Assembly: GCF_021568855.1 (NCBI RefSeq)
Contig: NZ_JAKGUG010000008.1
Coordinates: forward strand, 1 to 64,000
DNA length: 64,000 nt
Direction: 5' to 3'
From: Dethiosulfovibrio russensis
GTDB taxonomy: Bacteria; Synergistota; Synergistia; Synergistales; Dethiosulfovibrionaceae
Shown: one piece after another, positions 16,915-22,728 of the stretch
Numbering within the stretch: position 1 is the first letter of the stretch
Layout of the letters: each line of letters starts with the position of its first letter
Program-made: the position numbers and the translations under genes
The notes under the pieces: generated by a model
What the model was told of the DNA's origin: nothing
Databases searched by the model: none
What the model saw: the letters and a program-made list of their open reading frames with translations, nothing else

Positions 16915-17167
16915 ATGGGTATCTGTAAAAACTCACGTCCGAGTGTCCTCGGAGAGGTCGTTTCAGCTCCGCCCTGTCTCGCCCAAACGTATTCCCGATC
17001 TGCCTGTTTCGTACGGACCGCCTCGGAGGGCACGTCCTGTGCCCCCTCGGCTTGGGGCGACGTCCTGTCGCCCCATTCCTACTACACGACGGCAATTTCG
17101 GAAATACGGGCTCGAATGGGCTCCGCCGAAACGGCCTCTCCGAGGAGTGACGTTTTTAGAGATGCCC
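16915..17167. repeat. Structured intergenic repeat, copy 2 (full length)
   Basis: A 253-bp element with long imperfect inverted ends: GGGTATCTGTAAAAACTCACG on the left against CGTTTTTAGAGATGCCC on the right, then CCTCGGAGAGGTCGTTTC against GAAACGGCCTCTCCGAGG. The interior holds two successive hairpins with the same GTCCT loop (one near 17026-17049, the second a perfect 8-bp stem at 17054-17061 and 17067-17074) and a CTACACGACGGCA core. There is no credible ORF. It fills most of the 434-bp gap between the IclR start and the VOC gene. Imperfect copies of TTATGGGTATCT flank it (16913 and 17168). Confidence 0.85.
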
Positions 17168-17203
17168 TTATGGGTATCTTGGAAAACTTACGTTTGCATT
17201 TCG

Positions 17204-17569
17204 TCAGAGGGCGGTTCCGACGTCCTGGCAGAGTTCCAGGGTCTCGCCGTCGGGGCCCTGGAAGAACAGGATTTTCCCTTCTTGGAAGGGAATTACTTCG
17301 TTTTTGTCCAGATGGACTCCGCTTTCCTCCAGTTTTTTCACCGTTTCGTCCATGTCCTCCACCACGAAGGCCAGATGGATGGCTCCGTTGTGTTCCGTCA
17401 TAGGGGCCTTCTCGACCAGCTCGAATGTGGTGTCACCGGCGGTTATGAAGGCCAGACGGCTGGTCGGGGTGTCTATCCTGTGGCTGAGACGGCATCCCAG
17501 TTTATCCACGTAGAAGGAGAGGGATCTCTCCAGGTCCGATACCCTGATGCCTATGTGGGCGGATCTCAT
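17204..17569 (-). CDS. VOC-family (glyoxalase/bleomycin-resistance fold) protein
   Basis: A 121-residue single vicinal-oxygen-chelate domain made of two beta-alpha-beta3 units: MRSAHIGIRVSDLERSLSFY with a metal-ligand-like His5, TTFELVEKAP, then HLAFVVEDMDETVKKLEESG and FFQGPDGETLEL with a second His and Glu in the expected places. This resembles lactoylglutathione lyase-like proteins, but the substrate is unknown. The ATG at 17569 overlaps the stop of the flavin reductase gene (ATGA), and the ribosome site GGAAGAGG sits inside that gene. It is co-transcribed as the second gene of a pair. Confidence 0.85.
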   Translation of the reverse strand: MRSAHIGIRVSDLERSLSFYVDKLGCRLSHRIDTPTSRLAFITAGDTTFELVEKAPMTEHNGAIHLAFVVEDMDETVKKLEESGVHLDKNEVIPFQEGKILFFQGPDGETLELCQDVGTAL

Positions 17570-18150
17570 GGTTTTTCCTCTTCCAGAAATCTCCTGCCGG
17601 CCTTGTAGGCTCGGGCTATCTCCGAGCCCATTCGGTAGTAACGACCCGACTGGGGCATGAATATGACCGGTCGGACCTTTTCCGGCGAGGGCCTGCCCTT
17701 TTCGTCCAGACAGTCGTCGTCCACCCAGCAGGCCACGACCTCGCCTATGAACTGAACGTGGGATCCTATCTCCACTGTCTTGATCAGTCGGCATTCCATG
17801 GATATGGGGAACTCCTCTATAGTGGGGGCGTCCACCTTGGTCCCCTTTACAGCAGTGAGCTTCGTCAGGGCGAATTTGTCGTGTTCTGCGCCGGTGCAGA
17901 GGCCGAACAGGTCAGCCTGTTCCACCAGGTCTTCCGAGGGAATGTTGACTGTGAAGGCCTCTCTCTCCGATATGGCTCCGTAGGTGTATCTTTCCTTCCT
18001 GACCGCTACAGCCACGCAGGGCGGCTCGGAGCAGCAGACTCCACCCCAGGCCGCGGCCATTCCGTTGGGTACGCCGTTTTCGTCGTAGGTTGCAACTATG
18101 AGGTCCGGCGCCGGGTAGAGAGGCGTGACGGTTCCGATGTCTTTTTTCAT
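17566..18150 (-). CDS. Flavin reductase-like / FMN-binding split-barrel protein
   Basis: A 194-residue protein of the flavin reductase-like family (DIM6/NTAB type). It has TPLYPAPDLIVATYDENGVPNG at the start, AAAWGGVCCSEPPCVAVAVRKERYTY, the FTVNIPSEDLVEQADLFG segment and VQFIGEVVACWVDD near the C terminus, all typical of the FMN-binding split barrel. Such proteins either reduce FMN or act as small flavin electron carriers in anaerobes; which applies here is unclear. AGGAG lies ten bases before the ATG. It is followed by the overlapping VOC gene and flanked on both sides by copies of the structured repeat. Confidence 0.88.
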   Translation of the reverse strand: MKKDIGTVTPLYPAPDLIVATYDENGVPNGMAAAWGGVCCSEPPCVAVAVRKERYTYGAISEREAFTVNIPSEDLVEQADLFGLCTGAEHDKFALTKLTAVKGTKVDAPTIEEFPISMECRLIKTVEIGSHVQFIGEVVACWVDDDCLDEKGRPSPEKVRPVIFMPQSGRYYRMGSEIARAYKAGRRFLEEEKP

Positions 18151-18184
18151 AGCTATACAGCTCCTTTCTCCGGATGGGAGATGT

Positions 18185-18345
18185 GGGTGTCTCTAAAAAC
18201 GCTGATCTTCGGAGAGGTCGTCCCGTCTCCGCCCTGTCTCGCCATCCGTACTACACGACGGCAAATTCGAAAATACGGGCTCGAATGGGCTCCGCCGGGA
18301 CGACCTCTCCGAGGACGCTAGGACGTGTGCTTTTAGAGGCATCCC
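18185..18345. repeat. Structured intergenic repeat, copy 3 (internally deleted)
   Basis: A 161-bp member of the same family. The ends pair as GGGTGTCTCTAAAAAC against GCTTTTAGAGGCATCCC, and the inner arms as TCGGAGAGGTCGTCCCG against CGGGACGACCTCTCCGA. It keeps the CTACACGACGGCA core but lacks about 90 bp, including both GTCCT-loop hairpins; the junction lies in a CTGTC(T)CGCC sequence that occurs twice in the full copy. Compared with copy 2 the arm bases differ on both sides and still pair (GTCCC/GGGAC versus GTTTC/GAAAC), which suggests selection on structure. Confidence 0.85.
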
Positions 18346-18436
18346 TATGATATAGTTCCAAGTATAGTGTAAAATTCCAGTTCTGGGCTCTCTTGGAAGA
18401 AGGGGATGGGCCTTTATTTTTGGGAGGTGCTTGTCC

Positions 18437-19153
18437 TTGTTTCGATCCGTCTTGACTTCCATACTGGACAACTGGCGGGATCGGGTTGTCCCTGTTCTAT
18501 GGGCCGCCTTTTTGGCCGGTATGTTGATAGCCCTGTCCGGCAAGGTCGCCGAGCTGACAGATGGAGCCGTCTCCTCCGGCCTCGGTCGCGACGCCCGAGA
18601 GGCCATAAGGGCAGATCTGGAGGATCTGGTCCCGGTTCGCCTAGCCCTTTTCGACGAGTGGGCGGCGGGGCAGAGGAGGGCCGATGGGTCCGACCCCGTG
18701 GAGACCGCCGGGGCCCTGTTGAGGTATTTCCGTCACGATGGAGGGGCTCTTTTCGTCCTCGGATCGACCGACGCTTCCCGCCTTATGTCTTGGGCGGGAA
18801 GGATCAAGAGGAGGTTCCATCCCTTGCCGGTTTTCTCCCTTCTCCTAGGTGCCCTGGCCTTGTCTGCCGTTATGTGTTCCCAAAGCGATGTCAGGGGCTG
18901 GAGGGTCGCCGGTTATTTCAGCTCCCGGCTGCTGGTCGCGGCGGCCTTTCTGTGGGGAGCTCTCGGCCTGATGGAGACTCTGGGAGAACTGTGGTTGATG
19001 GGCTCCGCCATGGGCTCCCTTCCTTCCCTTCCGTCGAACGTGGCTCTATGGGGTATGGTGCTTGCCTCCGGGCCGGTGCTGTCCGCCTGTCTGATCCTCA
19101 TGGCTCTGTGCTGTCTCTACGTCGCACTCGGGGCCCTCTTCCCCGATCCCTGA
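18437..19153 (+). CDS. Hypothetical integral membrane protein
   Basis: A 238-residue protein I do not recognise. Predicted TM helices lie near residues 17-36 (VVPVLWAAFLAGMLIALSG), 130-148 (VFSLLLGALALSAVMC), 163-182 and 205-232, with a hydrophilic loop of about 90 residues after the first helix. The start is uncertain: TTG at 18437 (nine bases after GGGAGG) or TTG at 18431 (three bases after it). It is a lone plus-strand gene whose 3' end overlaps the convergent CoA ligase gene by 37 bases. Upstream is repeat copy 3. No function can be assigned. Confidence 0.65.
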   Translation: MFRSVLTSILDNWRDRVVPVLWAAFLAGMLIALSGKVAELTDGAVSSGLGRDAREAIRADLEDLVPVRLALFDEWAAGQRRADGSDPVETAGALLRYFRHDGGALFVLGSTDASRLMSWAGRIKRRFHPLPVFSLLLGALALSAVMCSQSDVRGWRVAGYFSSRLLVAAAFLWGALGLMETLGELWLMGSAMGSLPSLPSNVALWGMVLASGPVLSACLILMALCCLYVALGALFPDP

Positions 19154-20124
19154 GATGACGAGGGCCTTTTCCCCCAGCCCTCCAGATCGCTTGCCCAGTC
19201 CATGGGATCGGTTCCGATCTCCTCGATCCTTCCCAGTAGGGATAGTCTCGGATAGCCGTTGCCGCAGTGGCAGGGGGACCGGTCCAACAGGGCCAGGTCT
19301 CCGGTCTTGTATCGAAGCAGCGGCATGCCGTGGGCTCCGTAGGTGGTTATGACCAGAGCCCCAGGCGTTCCGTCCGAACTGGGCTCCCCCCGGCGGTCCA
19401 GGACCTCGGCCAGTATGCCAGGCCTCACGTGCATGCCTCTATGGAAGCGGCATTCCAGCGCACCTCCGTAGCCTCCCTCCCGGCATCCCCAGTGATCGAA
19501 TATCTCCGCTCCGGTGGCTTCCGAGAATGCCTCTCTAGTCCGATGGCTTAAAAGGGCTCCGGAGGACAGGGCCGATCTCAGTCGGACTCGAGGCCGTCGT
19601 CCTTTCAGTCCCCTAGCCACAGCGGCCAGCTGTGCCGGAGTTCCTGCCAGGACGTCCCATCTGCCCTCGTTCAACCCCTCCAGGAGATCCTGAAGATCCA
19701 TGGATCCTCTGGTCGTGGCGACAAGGCCGACTTCCTGCGCTGCCGTAATCAGCATATCCCTGACGGACCATCTGGGTTCGCCGGGGTAGAGGACCGCCAG
19801 TCTGTCGCCGGAGGAGCAGAAGGTGGTGAGTCCCCAGGCGAAGTAGCGGACCGTTCTATCCAGGTCCACCGGCGACAGATAGACCCTCTTGGGTGGCCCG
19901 GTGGTGCCGGAAGACCTCAGTGTGACTATCCTCCCTATGTCTCCCGGAGGAACCAGCACCATCTCCCTCCCACGGCGGCGCAGTTCGTCCTCTTCGAGCA
20001 GTGGGAAGTATACCAGGTCCTCCGGGGATTCCAGCCTCTTCGGGCAGTTTCTCAGTTTTTCCCTCCAGTAGGGAGCGGTCCTCATCCTCTCTATGGTCGA
20101 GTTCAGCTCTGCCGTTATGTCCAT
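19117..20124 (-). CDS. PaaK-like AMP-dependent CoA ligase (DVU_1553 type), short form
   Basis: A 335-residue member of the phenylacetate-CoA ligase superfamily. The AMP-binding loop VTLRSSGTTGPPKRVYLS, the GTPAQLAAVARGLKG motif, IFDHWGCREGGYGGALEC and PLLRYKTGDLALLDRSPC with CHCGNGYPRL are present. It is clearly shorter than PaaK proper (about 430 residues), lacking most of the C-terminal lid. The ATG at 20124 is eight bases from GGAG; an ATG at 20130 overlaps the stop of the radical SAM gene. It is the last gene of the Mop/Trs operon. It may activate a carboxylate produced by, or destined for, the aldehyde oxidoreductase (inferred). Confidence 0.82.
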   Translation of the reverse strand: MDITAELNSTIERMRTAPYWREKLRNCPKRLESPEDLVYFPLLEEDELRRRGREMVLVPPGDIGRIVTLRSSGTTGPPKRVYLSPVDLDRTVRYFAWGLTTFCSSGDRLAVLYPGEPRWSVRDMLITAAQEVGLVATTRGSMDLQDLLEGLNEGRWDVLAGTPAQLAAVARGLKGRRPRVRLRSALSSGALLSHRTREAFSEATGAEIFDHWGCREGGYGGALECRFHRGMHVRPGILAEVLDRRGEPSSDGTPGALVITTYGAHGMPLLRYKTGDLALLDRSPCHCGNGYPRLSLLGRIEEIGTDPMDWASDLEGWGKRPSSSQGSGKRAPSAT

Positions 20125-20126
20125 TT

Positions 20127-21452
20127 TCATATCTCCGTGTATAGAGGGGTTCCGTCGGAGGCGGTGCAGTACCTGGCGCAAAAGGGGATAAGCCTGCCCC
20201 CGGGGCCCACCACGTGGATGCAGCAGTTCTTCAGCCTTTCCAGGTCGACGGTGTAGCAGTCCTGGAAGGCCATGCAGGACAGTGTGAAGGTCCGCCGGGA
20301 TCTCCTTGCCAGAAAGCGGTCCCAAAGGGCGAAGGGGCCGTCCGATTCGGATGAAGCGGTGGGAGGGGACCATCTTTCCTTGACGTTTCTCACCGTTCCG
20401 GACCGGTGCCCTTCCGCCTCGTCTCTCCCGCGGCAGCTTCCTCTGGGGCTCGGTCTCGGCCGTCCCATGTCGTCTATCACGAAGTCTCCATGCCAGGAGC
20501 ACAGTGAGTGCTCTCACCCGGGCGGCACCAGGTGCTCCTTGGCGAAGAGACCGTCGGTCTGGGATTCCACCAGCTCCAGTACCTCCGGAAGGGTCACTCT
20601 GTCCTCGTCCTTCGGTATGTAGGGTATCCTGCCGAAATAGCTCACCGGCTGGAGGTGAACTCCCCTGACAGTGGGCACGCGGGACAGTCCGTAGCGGATT
20701 ATCTTTCCTATCTGATCCAGGTTTCGTCCGGGTACCAAGGTCGCCACCAGGATTGCAGCCACACCGGTCCGAGAGCAGTTCTCCAAAGCCTTCGACTTGA
20801 TTTCCGCCATGGGACGGCCTCTCATGGTTCGGTGGACCGAGTCGTCCACCCCGTCGAACTGAAGATATACCGAGTCGAGACCGGCTCGGGCCAGTTTCTT
20901 CAGATAGGGCAGGTCTCGGGATATCCTGAGTCCGTTGCTGTTGAGCTGGACGAAGTCGAATCCCATGGATCTGGCCCTTTCCACGAGATAGGGCAGATCG
21001 TCCCTCACTGTCGGTTCCCCTCCCGATAGCTGGAGAACGCATTCCTCCCTTTTTGAGAGGGCCTCCAGCCGTCGTATCAGCTCGTCCATAGGGACGTCCG
21101 AGCCGCCTTCGCTTCCGTCGGCGAAACAGAAGGGACATCGGAGGTCACATCTCTTCGTCACCTCCAGAACGGCGGTACAGGTTCCCTGACGGTGATCCGG
21201 GCAGAGTCCGCAGTCGTAGGGACATCCCTCCAGCTCGGATGTCTGGGGATTGGCTCGAGGAGAGCGATTTAGGCGGCGGTACCAGTCCTCCATGGGTGTA
21301 TGCCCTCTCCATATGACCGACGAGAAGTCTCCGTGTTCGGGGCAGGTCTTCTCCAGGAAAACCCGGGATCCTCGCCTTATCCTTGTGGCGGGGATCCTCC
21401 TGAGGCACTCGGGGCAGAGGCTCTCGGTTCTGCCGATTTCCCTATCTTCCAT
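20127..21452 (-). CDS. trsS: Radical SAM selenoprotein TrsS, in-frame TGA decoded as selenocysteine
   Basis: The gene runs through a TGA at 20514-20516 and encodes 441 residues with Sec at 313. The N-terminal part has CPEC and CPEHGDF, a second Cys cluster CPYDCGLCPDHRQGTC, the radical SAM motif C102-x3-C106-x2-C109 (TKRCDLRCPFCFADG) and SGGEPT for SAM binding. Right after HLVPPG comes Sec, then EHSLCSWHGDFVIDD, and the same frame stays open for 128 more codons to a family-like end (IPFCARYCTASDGTPLY). The frame, the HGDF motif repeated from the N terminus, and coupling of the final stop to the next gene all argue for readthrough. Its neighbours match the Desulfovibrio DVU_1553-1559 set. The reaction is unknown; a role in maturing a redox enzyme is inferred. 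Confidence 0.9.
20486..20513 (-). promoter_or_regulatory. Candidate bacterial SECIS element downstream of the Sec TGA
   Basis: The 28 bases after the TGA can form two competing hairpins: GAGCAC-TCACT-GTGCTC directly next to it, and CTCC-TGGCAT-GGAG with the loop 19-24 bases downstream and a G among its first two loop bases. The second geometry matches what is known of bacterial SECIS elements, which lie within the coding region just after the UGA. Confidence 0.6.
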
Positions 21453-21873
21453 TTTCCGGGTTTATCCCCCGGCTCTCCAGGAGGGATATGCACTTTCTGG
21501 CGGTCTCGGCCACCAGTTCGGGGCAGACGGAACTCTTCCTCTCTCCCTCTTCTCCGGCCAGCTCTGAGCACTCAAGGGTTCCCCATCTTTCGAGAAACCA
21601 GCTCTTCAGCTCGGCCACCATTGGGTACAGCTTTTCGTCCCTGTCCTCCTCCAGACTGCCCTTTCCGCCGTAGAGGCCGAGAAAGGCTATCCCTCCCGAC
21701 AGGGCTCCGCATATTCCCTTGGTCCCTCCCATTCCTCCTCCGAAGCCGTGCAGGGCCCTGAGGAGATCCGGGTTATCCCTGCATATAAGGTCCAGCGCCA
21801 CCGAAGCCACCACCTGGGTGCAGCAGTAACCCTGGGCGGAAAGCTCGGCGGTTCTCATGTCCAGAGCGTCCAT
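21442..21873 (-). CDS. C_GCAxxG_C_C family redox protein (DVU_1555 type)
   Basis: A 143-residue protein with the defining cysteine pattern: C17-C18 in AQGYCCTQVV, the C-GCAxxG motif in GGTKGICGALSGGIAFLG, then Cys in LECSEL and VCPELVAETARKCISLL. Members are thought to bind a metal cluster or act in thiol redox chemistry; this is not established. It starts eight bases after the methyltransferase stop and overlaps the radical SAM start by 11 bases, within the Mop/Trs operon. Confidence 0.88.
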   Translation of the reverse strand: MDALDMRTAELSAQGYCCTQVVASVALDLICRDNPDLLRALHGFGGGMGGTKGICGALSGGIAFLGLYGGKGSLEEDRDEKLYPMVAELKSWFLERWGTLECSELAGEEGERKSSVCPELVAETARKCISLLESRGINPENGR

Positions 21874-21880
21874 TGTCTCG

Positions 21881-22510
21881 TCATCCTTTCTTGGTCTTCT
21901 TCACAGCCTCACATAGGAACTCGCCTATGGAGGTCGGTCCACTTTCGCAGCAGGGCAGAGGCCTTCCGTGAAAGACGGCGGAGGCCCAGTAACTTTTCAC
22001 CGTTCGATCCGTCCGGGTCATCTTGGTCACGGAAAGGTCGGCCCCCTCGATGGTATTTCGCCATTCATCCAGGGTATTGCATCCTCCGATGCACCCCTCT
22101 CCCGTCGCCTTGCCTACCAGATCTTGGATCAAGACCTTTCCAGAGGTCCGAAGAACCCGGACGGTTTCCTTAAGGGCAGTCGATGTGTCCGTGAGGGACA
22201 GGACGCACTCGAAGATCACCAGGTCGAAGAAACCGTCGGGAAAGGGAAGAGATTCGGCTCTTCCTATCTCGACGGTGGAGTAGGGAGCCCTCTTTGCCGC
22301 CATTTCGGCCAGGATAGGAGACGGCTCGATTCCCCAGGTGGAGAAGCCCGATCGGTGCATAGTCTCCAGTCCGTCTCCCCTGCCGGATCCCACGTCCAGG
22401 GCTTTCAGACCGCAGTAGGGACGGCCGAACTCTATGAGCCTTCTGGTGGCCTCGCTTCCGCCGGGGTGCATGTCTCCATCGGCTAGGGCGAGGTCCTCGT
22501 AGAGGCTCAT
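21881..22510 (-). CDS. trsM: SAM-dependent methyltransferase TrsM (DVU_1556 type)
   Basis: A 209-residue class I methyltransferase. Motif I is ALDVGSGRGDGLETM, motif II is near GRAESLPFPDGFFDLVIFECVLSL, and post-motif VLIQDLVG follows, all characteristic of the UbiE/Methyltransf_11 fold. The N terminus (MSLYEDLALADGDMHPGGSE) and the C-terminal CCESGPTSIGEF are shared features of the family that travels with TrsS. The start overlaps the small redox protein's stop by ATGA, with GGAGG four bases before. Substrate unknown; pairing with the radical SAM protein suggests a joint modification. Confidence 0.88.
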   Translation of the reverse strand: MSLYEDLALADGDMHPGGSEATRRLIEFGRPYCGLKALDVGSGRGDGLETMHRSGFSTWGIEPSPILAEMAAKRAPYSTVEIGRAESLPFPDGFFDLVIFECVLSLTDTSTALKETVRVLRTSGKVLIQDLVGKATGEGCIGGCNTLDEWRNTIEGADLSVTKMTRTDRTVKSYWASAVFHGRPLPCCESGPTSIGEFLCEAVKKTKKG

Positions 22511-22728
22511 TTGTCCTCCAGTCCCTGTTCCACCTGAAGCATTTTGCCCAGGGCGACGGAGGAGGGGATGAACACCATGCCGCATCTGGGGCATCTGGGT
22601 ATCTTCGCAGGGAAGGAGGCTCCCAGGTAGGTCAATGTGACCTCGGCCGTCTCCAGCTCGACTCCGCATTCGTCGCAGATCCATTCCTCCGACCGGGCGA
22701 AGGCCTCAGCTACGGGATCGGGCCTCAT
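22507..22728 (-). CDS. Small double-CxxC redox/metal protein (DVU_1557 type)
   Basis: A 73-residue protein with two CxxC knuckles, C18-x2-C21 (WICDECGVELE) and C46-x2-C49 (PRCPRCGMVFIP), spaced like a rubredoxin or zinc ribbon. It could carry one electron (Fe) or be structural (Zn). It sits between the large Fe-S oxidoreductase gene (ATGA overlap at its start) and TrsM (ATGA overlap at its end), with GGAGG seven bases before the ATG at 22728. Confidence 0.87.
   Translation of the reverse strand: MRPDPVAEAFARSEEWICDECGVELETAEVTLTYLGASFPAKIPRCPRCGMVFIPSSVALGKMLQVEQGLEDK

Noticed and set aside
16915-17167. Insertion sequence or transposon
   Set aside because: There is no transposase frame, and length varies by internal deletion; it behaves as a small structured repeat.
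1-18345. CRISPR array
   Set aside because: The three repeat copies are far apart, long and internally paired, without short regularly spaced units.
20127-20480. Separate 117-residue ORF after the radical SAM gene
   Set aside because: It is in the same frame as the radical SAM gene and separated only by the TGA at 20514; it is the C-terminal part of the selenoprotein, not an independent gene.
20130-21138. Long minus-strand open frame extending upstream of the CoA ligase
   Set aside because: This part overlaps the radical SAM gene in another frame and is Arg/Gly-rich without any family motif; the ligase begins at 20124.
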